NCBI GenBank assembly: GCA_963580455.1
Contig: OY756964.1
Span: 1,922,001-1,986,000, forward strand
Length of the DNA: 64,000 bases
Source: Euonymus europaeus
Taxonomy: Eukaryota; Streptophyta; Magnoliopsida; Celastrales; Celastraceae
Reading direction: 5' to 3'
Part shown: positions 22,547 through 33,164 of the stretch, one piece after another
Position numbering within the stretch: position 1 is the first letter of the stretch
How the letters are laid out: the number at the start of each line of letters is the position of its first letter
Notes under the pieces: generated by a model
What the model was told of the DNA's origin: nothing
The model's database searches: none
What the model saw: the letters and a program-made list of their open reading frames with translations, nothing else
Made by a program: the position numbers and the translations under genes

Positions 22547-23489
22547 CATCTTTTGCTCTTGCCAATCGCAGGTGTGCCACCTCGCCTACGTGTATTTTAT
22601 GCCAAGAAGATGTGGAAAATGAGGAGCATATTTTTGGGAGGTGTCATCTTCCAGTAGAAGTGTGGAGCCTTATTCAATTATCGGACCAGTGGCGTCTTGC
22701 TGCAAGAGATATTGTGGACGGGTGTTGTTTGTTTTTGCAGGAAGGTTCGGCAAGTTTGAAGGAAAGGTGGGCTATGGTGATGTGGAGTTTATGGAAATGT
22801 CGAAACTGGAGAATTTTTAGAGGCTCTCTTTTTTCTGCATTAGATGTCATTCGGGAAGCTGATTCTTTTTTAGAGGCATTTCGGCAAGCTCAACTTCCAG
22901 GAAGATCTCTCGGAGCTAATTCCTCAGATCTGGTTTCAACCTCTAGAAGACATGGCTGGTCTCCCCTGCTGCTGGTTTTTTAAAATTGAATGTTGATGGG
23001 TCGTTGGATCCTCACAACTCTTGTTCAGGATCGGGAGCTGTTATTCGTGATGATATGGGAGCTATGGTTTGTGGTGTTGCTACTCCTTATCCGGGGTTCT
23101 ATGATGTTACGGTAGTCGAAGCTATGGCGTGTAGGAGGGGCTTGCTAGCGGCACGTGATTTGGGATCACCGCAGCTCATTGTAGAATGTGATTACCAACT
23201 GGTGGTTGCGGCTATGAATGGATCTAGGGAGGATTTAACGTGTCTTGGAGATGTTATTAGAGAATGCAAGGAGTTAGCTGAGGCTTTTGAAGATTGTTCC
23301 TTTGTCTATGTCAACCGGAGATGCAATGGTGTTGCACATGCTACTGCTCGTTTTGCATTATCTTTAGTTTCTGAGATTTCTCTTTTTAATCCTGCTCCTT
23401 TATGGTTCTTACATCTTATTGATTCTGATGTTCATCCCTCCATTGATTAATGAAATCTGATTCTCTTCTCATCAAAAAAAAAAAAAAAA
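22547..23489 (+). mobile_element. 5'-truncated LINE inserted in a BCCP exon
   Basis: The insert is flanked by an 11-bp target-site duplication AAGTTGTTTCA (22536-22546 and 23488-23498) and ends in a run of about 16 A at 23474-23489. It holds only the 3' end of a plant non-LTR retrotransposon: the zinc-knuckle-like CALCQEDVENEEHIFGRC segment near 22,575-22,640, then the RNase H-type domain. Joining the duplication copies restores the continuous BCCP segment around VELQLKQLDCE, so the insertion point is certain. Confidence 0.93.
22986..23450 (+). pseudogene. LINE RNase H-like domain (RVT_3), frame-shifted from upstream part
   Basis: The frame encodes 154 residues starting NVDGSLDPHNSCSGSGAV, with the acidic residues of plant LINE RNase H domains (D in NVDGS, E in VEAMA, D in ECDYQ) and the closing NGVAHATARFAL motif. 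A 1-base shift near 22,980 separates it from the upstream zf-RVT part (22,567-22,983). The reverse transcriptase and endonuclease are missing, so it is dead. Confidence 0.85.
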
Positions 23490-23915
23490 GTTGTTTCAAC
23501 TGCAACTCCACAATATCCCTCGAATCAGCTAGCTACGATGAATCTAAATATTTATCCGAAAAGTTCTCTAGGAACAATAAAGAAATAAAGACTGAGGTCA
23601 CTTACTTTATGAGACTAGAAACTTGAGAAATAAACTCAGAGATTGATTCCTCCGTAGCCAAGACTGGAGCAGAAGACTCATCTGATGGCATAGAATCCTT
23701 TGCTTCAACTGTTGGTGGTGTGTCCGACATAGATTGAAGGGTAGTTGGACCATTTGATGGCCCAACGATAAAAACCTTGGAGAGAAGATACGACCCAAAA
23801 GGCATTTGCAAGAAGGAAAGAAAGTTCAAAAACAGATCTGCTAATGAAAACATTGAAAGGAGCTTACCTCATTCAATTGGGCCTTTACCACCACCATAGG
23901 ATGCTTCCAACCAGA

Positions 23916-25160
23916 CTGCAAACCCCACAGCGTGGACAACAAGTTCACACTTGAAAACTACATATAAGGTACCATTAATTATAGAAAGAAAAAGAGTAAT
24001 TGGTTTCCAAATTTACCAATTGGACAAGTGGTTTCCAAGGGAATGCAGAGGTGCAGTTATTATAAAGAGAGTAGCATGCTTAAATTAAAGGCGGCCAAAC
24101 GCAATAGATTAGACTTTCCTTGTATTCACATTTTAACAACATCATATATAATTTTCACACATTTATAATATAATATCAAATTCAGAACAGACAACCGACC
24201 GCAAACGCTCAATAAAAAGTTTAAACTCAAATAGTCCTGCAGTTTCACAACAAAGGCATAATTGGATTCCTTCATTACTCATTTTATTGTGCAGCAGAAA
24301 TCTCGCAAATTGGATATGTAAGGCAGGACAATGTTGACTAATGTTAAGTTTATCACAATAGGAAATTTTGGGACACAGCCATCTATGGTATAGGGGGATT
24401 CATCGAATCCTTGAGAAAACAAGAAACTTTACTTTCTCCAGCAATTGTATCAGAAAATAGCAAGATAAGCATCTCATTTACCCCACATATGATAAGAATT
24501 TGTATATGATTCCATACTGCAAACTCAATCAAACCAACCATAACAAATTACGCGTAACAAAATAATAGCAACCTCCACTCAAACCAACAATCCTATTTCA
24601 TCAAGAGAACAAAAAGCCACAAATACGTGTGGTTCAACAACTAAAGTTTAAATCTTCAGATGCTAAACAAACAACATGAATTAAATGCGATATCTTATAG
24701 CAAACATGGCCTACGGCTCAACAAAGTGCAAAGTTCCGCGTATTACCTCATTTTCCTTATGAAAAGCCAAGCAGAAACCTGCAAGAGATTTTTATATACA
24801 CAGATATCAATAAAACTCAAATTTTGGAATGATATAAAATCAGGTGGGTTCTGGGTTTCTGTCACCTTGGCGAAAAATCTGAGCTTTGGCTTAAACCATA
24901 TTATCAGATCAGATTAGGTTTATAATAAAGGAACATTCAATCTATTGTCTTGCAGCTAATTCCATTATAATAAAATTAAAATTTGTGGTGACTACATTGA
25001 TGCCAAAATCAAACATAGCAGCAAATTGCTTTTTTCATAAGGATAACATTATTACAGACCCCATTTAGATTAGATTGATCAATACAATGTATATACATAA
25101 AATAAAAGTACAATTATCATTTCGACTAATTTACAATGGGGGAAAATATATGTATTATAT
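23916..25160. other. Intergenic between BCCP remnant and thioredoxin f
   Basis: This AT-rich stretch has no recognisable exon. A BCCP transit-peptide exon was expected here on the minus strand if the gene were complete, and none is visible. Confidence 0.5.
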
Positions 25161-27039
25161 TCAACTGGATCTGACAGTCTCAATGGCATGAACTAAATCA
25201 TCCAATTTGGCCCCCGTCACTTCTTTTATAACCTTGCTATCTTTCAGAATCTTGAAGGTAGGAACCACCCTTATACCGAGCTCCTTCGCTAGGGGCTGCC
25301 AAAATCAACCAGATCCATCACATGAGAGATGGAAAGAGAGCTTTCGCAAGGACCCAGTACAAACTTACGGCTATTAAAAATCATAAGCGCACTGCTACAA
25401 TAAAAAAAGAAAAAGAAAGAGACTGCAAACCAAAACATTATACATGAGATGATATAGGAAACTGTTTCATGCCTTAAGGGGAGTGTTTTGAAACCTTGTA
25501 ATAGACACCACAAGACAAGGCAAGAGTCAAGAGTCAAGACTCTTACCCTTCCTATTCAGGCAAAAACACCCTATACCCTTATTTAGGTGAAACACTCTTA
25601 ACCAGACCAAAACAGACTACATATGAAAAACAAATGCCTAATCACAACCATCATTGGCCTCAGCCCAAAGTACCAAAGACAGTTACTTTGCCATGCATCA
25701 TCATATTTCTTTTGCAAACTTTTATGTAACCATATTCACTTTTTCATTCATCATAACTTATGTCACAACCTGAACATTATATTTTTCCTGTCATCATCAA
25801 AAGATGTCACCATGTCAATCCTACAAGTACCATAATTGATGTTCATGGATCATTCTGGTTTCTAACGCATGCACATGCACTATACTAGATACACACATAC
25901 ACAATTACACATGATAAGCGTCCATGCTTAACATTGAGTCAAGGAACGCAAATACAAACCTTGTTATCTTGGTTGCAATCAAGCTTTAAGAAGACAACGT
26001 CAAGGTACTTCTCGGATAGTTCTTGATATCTTGGAGCGATGACCTTGCAAGGGCCACACCTACAGAACTCAAGAAAGAACCTAAACTTAGTGATGCCTCG
26101 GTAGAAAAGTCATTATACGCAAAGAAGAATATATCTGATATCATAGTCTCCGGTTCTCACATTAAATTCCAATGTAGTAATGCAATTTAAGCATGGCACG
26201 TATTGATTCAATTTTATGCTTAATCCAAAATGAACCTTAAGAAATGATATTGCCACAAGAAAACCAAGTTCACCTATTTTTCTTTACACAAGACTCCAAT
26301 GATTTGGGAATCATCAGATCATGAGAAGTCTACCTTTACTGATATCCAATCTGAAAAAGCACCACAAATGGCAAGTTCTATTCAGTCAAGAAGAGTATCC
26401 TCACGATCAAGCAAGAACCTGGTATCAAACTCATTCTAGCAAACCAACACCATTAAATTCTCTCTAAATGATATTTCAAAGACGCCGAGTCCAAATTCAT
26501 CTCATTTTCGGGTTCAAAAGGCAGTGATTTGGGAAAAATAGAACAAACCAACAAACTGCGCAATAACCCAATCAAGTTCAGACTTCAGAGTTAACAAGCA
26601 GGACCACTACAGAAAACAATTTGGTGACAAAATCAAAATTAAAAACCTAAACAAGGATCAACCAAGTTTTTCAGCAGCCTCAAACACTCACTCACACAAT
26701 GTATAGGCTTACTCACCATTGAGTGAACATGTCTAAGACGACGGTCTTTTCACCGGCGGAATTAACGATCGGCCAGAAGGTGTCCTTATTCACCTCAGTG
26801 ACCTGGCCCACAGTTGCTGTAGGGCCCACAGTGTCCAAGCTCGACCTCACCCTAAACGCTCGACCTCCCCTCCACCTCTTCTCACCTCCATTACTGACAC
26901 AGACGACATCGCTACTCGTCCAGGAGGTGGAGCACACTCTCGATACACCGGAAGCTGCGAAGGAAGGCACGATCGTGTGCTGCGACGACGGCTGGCGGCG
27001 AATCGAGGAAGGAGAGAATGATACTTGAAGAGAATACAT
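25161..27039 (-). CDS. TRXF: Thioredoxin F-type, chloroplastic
   Basis: f-type thioredoxins pass electrons from ferredoxin-thioredoxin reductase to Calvin-cycle and other plastid enzymes in the light. Three exons, 26717-27039, 25960-26059 and 25161-25295, join in frame to 185 residues, as in Arabidopsis TRX f. Residues 1-70 are a Ser/Arg-rich transit peptide. The mature part begins near VGQVTEVNKDTFWPIV. The redox site WCGPC spans the first intron (W108 split TG/G). The cis-Pro motif RVVPTFKILK is in exon 3, which also keeps the f-type wording KEVTGAKLDDLV. The extra third cysteine typical of f-type is present in LKLDCNQDN. I chose the ATG at 27039; an in-frame ATG at 27165 would add 42 residues unlike a transit peptide. 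Confidence 0.95.
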
Positions 27040-27704
27040 TCTCAAGCAAATGAGACTCAAGCGGGAAGAGGAAGAGAGTGGAGAGTACCATAAAAGTGGA
27101 GTGGGATCTTTTGGAGTTAAATGACCGGATCGCCCGTCGGATATGGGGCTGTCGTGTGATGACACGAGGTCAGTTTCGTCAGAGTCCGAATATTATCATG
27201 ATTCATGGCTACGATCGCGTTGAGGTAGATGACAATGGAGGAGAGAGCGACTGAGGAGTCTGGGCCCAAGTTGAGATTGACTTGACTAGTCTTGTGGCCG
27301 CATGAGTTATGGGTTTGAAACGTTCAATCCACGGCCAGTAGTCCAGCACCAAGAAAGAGATAGGCTTGGCATGGGCCTTCATATGCAATGTAATTGAGGT
27401 TTAGTTGAAATGGACTAGGCCCATGCAAAATTGTATGGGCTTGTGTGACATTGAAGTGAGTTTTCTGAATCCATTCGATCGACATGTCCGCAAGTCATGT
27501 GTCAAGAATTAGATTGTTCAGAGGATTAGTGATGTATTTTCTTTTGTTAATTTCTCTGATCTGTGTTGTTCGTCTTCTATGTGAGTGGAGAAAGTCTCCA
27601 CTGAGTAGATGTGTATTTGGCGTTATTCTAATACATATGGGATCATTCCCTCTTTTTCAAAAAGAAAAAGTGTCAAATCTTTAAACAAAAAATAAAGAGC
27701 CTTT
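27040..27704. other. Thioredoxin f upstream region
   Basis: This contains the 5' leader and promoter of the thioredoxin gene. Several GGGCC/GGCCC words (27,143-27,440) resemble site II/TCP-type plant promoter elements, which is inference from the word alone. No gene is seen. Confidence 0.35.
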
Positions 27705-28469
27705 AAATGTTGACAGACACATGAGAGATCTATACATGCATTGGGTCAAGTGAGATGCGATGTGTTTTGTTAAATGCATGGGCGGGTTGGGATTTCATGA
27801 TTTGAATCTTTTTAACTTTGCCTTCCTTGTCAAGCAAGGATGGAGATTGCTACATGATCCGGGTCTCTCGCCTCTCGATCGAGTGTAAAAGGAGAGATAC
27901 TACCCTTCGGGGGATTTTATATATATATATGTCGGCATGGAGGAATTCAAAGTTCAAACAACAGCTACCTCTGGCGTAGATTTCTACAGGGTCGTGATCT
28001 GTTGCATCAACATATGAGAGGACAATTGGTTGTCATCAGTCCATGGGGTGGTGTTGAGGAGTGAGGATGGTCATGGGGGAGGTTATTGGATCTAGATATT
28101 TTCGTCGCAGTCAGGTCTGAATGTCTTCCACACAGAGGCAACGAGTATTCTGTTGGACATGAAATTTGCTAAATTTGTCATTGGAGTGGCTTGTCTATTG
28201 TGGTGGAGAGCGACTTCTCCCTCTATGCACCAGTGTGGGGTGTTGTCATAAATGATATCCTTCATCAGGCATCAATGTTTCGCCATTGTTCTTTCTTGCA
28301 TATTTAAAGGTCTGTCAACTTAGGTCTTGCTAAGTTGGCTAAATTCTGTAGTGAGGATCTCTGTCTTATCGAGGCTTGTCATCCGGCTATAATGCATCTA
28401 GTTCTTGTTGACATGAATTTTATTTAATGATATGCTTTCATTCTCAAAAAAAAAATGCTGACAAACACA
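27705..28469 (+). mobile_element. Old LINE 3'-end remnant with imperfect target duplication
   Basis: The insert carries the plant LINE signature GGLGFHDLNLFNFAFLVKQGWRLL near 27,782-27,855 followed by a degraded RNase H part (VVVESDFSLYAPV near 28,195; LAKLAKFCSEDL near 28,330) and a short A-run at 28,446-28,455. A 17-bp direct repeat flanks it (27705-27721 and 28453-28469, 15 of 17 bases equal, AAATG-TGACA-ACACA). Multiple frameshifts show it is older than the LINE in the BCCP remnant. Confidence 0.7.
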
Positions 28470-29002
28470 CTTTGGCTTTGGTGTGAAGTGACCAGTGTTG
28501 CACCAAAAGAAGAAAATCACAATTTCAACATTCAACATTTGTTACTTTCAACAATGGTTGTCATTGTTGAAGTTGGAAGCTTGATATTATTGAATTTTTG
28601 TCCAATTCATTGCTTATATAAAAGCTTGATATTATAGAGAGAAAGAAAGGGTGAGAGTGAGGGAGAAAAAAGAGGTTTTGTGTTGAGAGGTTTTAGTATT
28701 TCTTCTAGTTTTAAGAGAGAGTGTCATTGTTCTCTGCTTGTTAAATTACAGAGAATGTTGTAATCCTCTCCTCCATAAAGAATTGTCCGTGATTTTTACC
28801 CTGTGCATTAGGAGTTTTTCAAGTAAAATCTGTGTGTCCAATTTAACCTTTTACTATTTCAAGTTCATTGAAAGTTGTGATTCTGCTCTACGGTCAATTT
28901 ACAACAACTAGGATAAGATACCGATGAAATCATTCTCAATTTTCCTCTGCATGAAAGCTTTATCAAGAAAGGAATACACCTCACAACACCAAAATATGCT
29001 AA
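28470..29002. other. Intergenic, no feature seen
   Basis: This T-rich and GA-rich stretch has no recognisable exon. It ends at the hAT target-site duplication. Confidence 0.45.
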
Positions 29003-29133
29003 GCACGCCACAGTGGCGGCCCTGAGGAGGGGCGGCCGCCCAGGGCCCCCAAAATCCGGGGGCCCCCAATTTTTTTTTTAATACTAGTTATAATATATGT
29101 ATATATTGTAGTTTTTACAACTCTTATACATTT

Positions 29134-29200
29134 GTTTGACTTGTGGTGTAGTGGTAAACTGATTGCTTTGCACAAAAGAGGTCCGCCGTTCGACCCTGAC
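29134..29200 (+). other. tRNA-like pol III box pair inside the hAT leader
   Basis: GTGGTGTAGTGGTAAAC (A-box-like) and CCGTTCGACCCTGAC (B-box-like) are spaced about 30 bp, as in tRNA-derived SINE heads, with a T-run at 29,209-29,219. I do not call a tRNA gene: no complete cloverleaf can be folded. It may be a captured SINE head or chance. Confidence 0.35.
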
Positions 29201-29782
29201 AAATAGCTCCTTTTTTTTTCGATTTTTTAACATAAACTTGGGCCCTCAACTCAACAAATCACACTCAGTCACTCCTAAGGCCCAATTTCAAGTCCAAAAT
29301 TTATCTACAGGCCCAATTATTGGTTATTGCCTTAATTTCTAAGAGCCCTAAATCAAGATAGTCCTCTACACTCGTCTCCTTCCTCCCTAAGTCTAACGTC
29401 TCTCTATTCTCTGATCAGCTGAGCTCACGCCTCACTCTCTGTCTCTCTTAGTCTCTCCAATTTTGCAATCCGATACTCCAATTTGATTTTGAGGGCCTGA
29501 ACTGCTTGAGGGCTAATCGCCATCGGCTACCTTACTCCTCTTTGTCTCCTTGAGTGACTCGAGTTCTCCTGTCCAGCTGTCCTCATGCTGCCGCCTGCCT
29601 GAGTTGAGTTCCTGGTGCCTGTGGCCGCGACCTGCCTAGCAGACTGCAGACTTGGCTGTTGGCACTTGCAGTTTATAATTATTGGGCATTTGGGCCCGCC
29701 GGTAACTCTAACAGTCTAACTTAGTGTCTTAGTTCAAGACCTCAGGTGATTTCTTTCCTCTTCAGCCTTTAGTCTTCACTTA

Positions 29783-29957
29783 GTTAATCAATTAATTAAT
29801 GTGCTATTGTGTTTGCTGCCTTAGTGCCTTAGCTGTGATGTGTTAGTGTTAATCAATTAATGTGCTATTGTGTTTGTTGCCTTAGTGCCTTAGCTGTGAT
29901 GTGTTAGTGTTAATCAATTAATGTGCTATTTTGTTTGCTGCCTTAGTGCCTTGGCTG
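29783..29957 (+). repeat. 61-bp tandem repeat, about three copies, in the hAT leader
   Basis: The unit starts at TAATCAATTAATGTGC and contains TGTTTGCTGCCTTAGTGCCTTAGCTG. Copies 1 and 2 differ at about one base; copy 3 has a few more changes and is cut short. It lies upstream of the transposase start. Confidence 0.9.
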
Positions 29958-30043
29958 ATTGTTAATTTGATTCCTTCATTGTTTTATCGATAATTAATTT
30001 GTTAATTTAAGCATAATGAGTAGTCGGAAATATAAGTCTGGAT

Positions 30044-32464
30044 TTGAGAAAAGAAAAAAAAAAAGATGAAGAACTTGTTCGATCTCTCGCCGGGTCTCTA
30101 GATAAATTTATGCCTAGTAAACAAAAGGGGGGCTCAACATCTAATATTGTTGAAGAAGAAACAAATCAATCATTATCGATTAATGTTGTTGTTCAGAATA
30201 ATCAATTTGAAGAGGAAACAAATCAACCAATAGGTGAGGAAGAATTTGGGCCTATAAATATTTATGATCCCGGAAATTGGAATGTTATTGATATAAAATT
30301 TAGAGACCTAATAGTAGAAAAAGGTCCAATTAGAATTCTTGATGTTGATTTTTGTGTTGATAAAAATGGTAGACATTTTTCATCCAATCACTATGAACGA
30401 GTGTTATTGAATGGTGAGAAACAAGATAGGAAATGGCTTGTATATTCGGTATCTAAAGATAAAGTATTTTGCTTTTGTTGTAAGTTATTCAAGCAAGACC
30501 AAAATAATTCTCATTTAACTACGGATGGGTATAATGATTGGAAACATCTAAGTGACCGAATCAAAGCTCATGAAACTAGTAGTGAACATCTAGTTTGTAT
30601 GAGTAGATGGATGGAATTGCAAATAAGGTTGAAGAAAAATGAAACAATTGATAAGAGTGTGCAAGAACAAATAGATAGAGAGAAAGGACATTGGAAACAA
30701 GTATTATTGAGGATAATAGCCCTTGTAAAAACTCTTGCAAGAAATAATTTAGCATTTCGTGGTCATAGGGAGAAGCTTTATGAAGGGAAGAATGGAAACT
30801 TTTTAGGTTTTATTGAGATGCTTGGAGAGTTTGATCCAATCATACAAGAACACCTTCAACGTGTTAAAAATAAATCAATCCATTACCATTATCTTAGTCC
30901 AAAAATTCAAAATGAGTTGATTCTACTCTTAGCAAATGAGATTAAATGTACAATTATAGCAAAGGTAAAACAAGCAAAATACTATTCTGTAATTCTCGAT
31001 TGTACTCCTGATATAAGTCATGATGAACAAATGTCTCTTATATTGCGATGTGTAGACGTTTCTGTCAAACCAATTAAAGTTGAGGAATTTTTTATACAAT
31101 TTCTAAAGGTAGATGATACAACGGGGCTTGGTCTTTTTAATGTACTTAAAGATGTTTTAAAAGATTATGATCTTGATATTGATGACATAAGAGGACAAGG
31201 ATATGATAATGGATCAAATATGAAAGGAAAACATAAAGGTGTTCAAAATAGGCTACTTATGGAGAATCCTAGAGCATTTTATACACCATGTGGTTGTCAT
31301 AGTCTAAATCTTGTCCTTTGCGATATGGGTAACTCTTGTGAGAAAGCTATATCTTTCTTTGGAGTTGTACAACGTCTATATTCCTTGTTTGCATCATCTA
31401 CAAAACGGTGGAATGTGTTGACACATTATGTGAAAAATCTTACACTTAAGCCATTTTCTCAAACTCGTTGGGAAAGTCGTGTTGAAAGTGTTAAAGCAAT
31501 ACGTTACCAAACTCCACAAATTAGAGATGCTTTAATTGACTTAGCAAGTAGTAGTGAAGATCCTAAAACAAAGAGTGAAGCTCAATCCTTAGCTACAAAT
31601 GAAATTGAGAGTTTTGAGTTCTTAGTAGGCATGATAATTTGGCATAATGTATTATTTGTTGTCAATAATATTAGCAAAATCCTTCAAGCTGAAGATATGG
31701 ATATTAAGGTAGCCACAGAAAAACTAAGTGGACTCATCTCATTTTTTGAACAATATAGGGAAACTGGATTTGTGGATGCAATGACTGAAGCTAGAGAAGT
31801 AGCTACTGAAATGGGTATTGAACCTATTTTTAGAACAAAACGTGTCATTAGAAGAAAAAGACAATTTGATGAGATTAATAGTGAATAATTAATACGCTCA
31901 GCTGAAGAATCCTTCAAAGTTGACTACTTTCTTTATGTAGTAGATAAATCTATTTCCTCTTTTAGAAGTAGGTTTGAACAATTTGAATTATATGGAGATA
32001 CTTTTGGGTTTTTATTTGACTTGAAGAAGTTGCAATCTATTGATACTGAAAGTTTGATCTCATATTGTACTAAACTTGAGGATTTTTTGAAGCATGGCAC
32101 CCTTTATGACATTGATGGAAGAGATTTATCCTTAGAATTAAAAGTTTTGTGTACTCTTTTACCTGCAGAAGTAAAGAAGCCAATTGAAATATTAAATCAT
32201 TTGGAAACAATGGAGGGTGGTTTTCCAAATGCATGGATTGCATATCGAATATTATTGACTATTCCAGTTACAGTTGCCTCTGGTGAACGGAGCTTTTCAA
32301 AGTTGAAGTTAATAAAATCATACCTTCGATCTACCATGTCACAAGAAAGGTTGAATGAGTTAGCTATGTTATCTATTGAAAGTGATTTAGCGGAAAAGGT
32401 TGATTACACCAATGTAATTAATGATTTTGCATCTAAAAATGCTAGAAGAGTCATATTTGAATAA
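30044..32464 (+). pseudogene. hAT transposase (ZMYM1/TTF-finger, DUF4371, dimerisation domain)
   Basis: One reading frame spans about 806 codons with a single internal stop, TAA at 31886-31888. It cuts the protein into a 614-residue part and a C-terminal part that continues in the same frame from 31889. A TTF-type zinc finger lies near residue 135-180 (WLVYSVSKD, FCFCCKLF), then the DUF4371/RNase H-like catalytic region (VILDCTPDISHDEQMSLILR and DDIRGQGYDNGSNMKGKHKGVQ). The hAT dimerisation domain follows the stop ([20 protein letters not shown], near 32,250-32,310). The natural ATG is probably 30016 (MSSRKYKSGFEKRK), but the A-run at 30,049-30,063 puts it out of frame by one base. It is probably inactive without readthrough; homopolymer error cannot be excluded for the second defect. 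Confidence 0.9.
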
Positions 32465-32579
32465 TATTATACATTATAGTCAATTTTTTTTTAAGATATA
32501 ATATAACATTTTAAGAGGGGCCCCTTTCGAAGAGTTCGCCCAGTGCCCTCCAAATCTCAGGAACGCCACTGGCACGCCA

Positions 32580-33164
32580 TGCATTTTAATTATCAGTTTC
32601 AAAACAAAAGTAAATCTCACTTAATCTACATAAATAAGCCTTTAACCCAACTATTTTGTTGGATAAATTACTTCAAAAAAAAAATCCGAGGAAAACATTG
32701 TCTTGCGAGCAAATCCAAGTCCAAGTCCGAGAAGGATTAATACAATCAAGTTAATACAGAGGGAAGCGGTTGTTTTGTTTTGGGAATAAAGAAAAGAGAA
32801 ACGTGAAGGTGAGGTGGACAGCGTACCTTTCTGCCGTTGAATGCGCGCTTTTTTGGGGCTAATTCACTTCTTCCCCTTCTCTGCCCTTCTATCAACGATC
32901 TCTCCCTTGAAACACCGCCACCTCCATCACCAAATTGGTCTTGAAAGAGGCCAAAAACTCAGCACAAAGTTTTTTTCCCATTATTTTTGAGAAAATTTGA
33001 CAAACCCACAAACATAAAACACCGGTAACTTCAGGTTGCTTTCGGTAACCCAAAACCCAGAAATAGAAAATTGAAAACAGAAAACAGAAAACGGGAACAA
33101 GTTCTTATTTTTTCATTTGTTTTTACTTCCCATTTGAGAAGGGTTTGCGTGGTGGTTGGCGGTG
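32580..33164. promoter_or_regulatory. Upstream region of the aspartic protease gene
   Basis: This spacer runs from the hAT element to the protease ATG, with a CT-rich leader-like stretch near 32,860-32,930. It puts the transposon end only about 590 bp from the start codon. No defined element is placed. Confidence 0.35.

Larger units (their letters stand above)
22010..23915 (-). pseudogene. Biotin carboxyl carrier protein of plastid acetyl-CoA carboxylase, broken
   Basis: BCCP carries biotin for the plastid heteromeric acetyl-CoA carboxylase in fatty-acid synthesis. Pieces in order on the minus strand are 23868-23915 (HPMVVVKAQLNE), 23606-23775 (ATEESISEFISQVSSLIK), a split exon 23488-23532 plus 22267-22546 (DSRDIVELQLKQLDCEVVIQKK then PPLKCPMAGTFYRGP) and 22010-22081 with the biotinylation motif [10 protein letters not shown]. 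Defects: a LINE splits the third exon; an extra A in the A-run near 22,510-22,516 shifts frame; a second shift lies near 22,440-22,460; the donor at 22,265-22,266 reads GC; the N-terminal transit exon and the final GTIVEI...PLFVI exon are absent from both flanks. It is a gene fragment whose functional parent lies elsewhere. Confidence 0.88.
29011..32571 (+). mobile_element. hAT DNA transposon with intact ends
   Basis: The 3,561-bp element is flanked by a perfect 8-bp target-site duplication GCACGCCA (29003-29010 and 32572-32579), the hAT hallmark. Its ends are short inverted repeats: CAGTGGCG..CCTGAG at the left, and CTCAGGAACGCCACTG at the right. G/C-rich subterminal blocks (GGGGGCCCCC-like at left, GGGGCCCC at right) follow. 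Inside are a long 5' leader, a three-copy 61-bp repeat, and one transposase gene. The sharp ends and nearly open transposase suggest recent activity, now disabled in this copy by a stop and a start-region frameshift. Confidence 0.95.

Noticed and set aside
22267..22600. Separate small proteins in the BCCP region
   Set aside because: The overlapping short frames are pieces of one Pro-rich BCCP exon separated by frameshifts.
26713..27165. Upstream ATG (27165) for thioredoxin f
   Set aside because: It adds 42 residues with Asp/Gly/Pro-rich character unlike a transit peptide; the ATG at 27039 begins a normal one.
29134..29200. True tRNA gene
   Set aside because: A and B boxes are approximate and no acceptor stem or anticodon arm can be formed.
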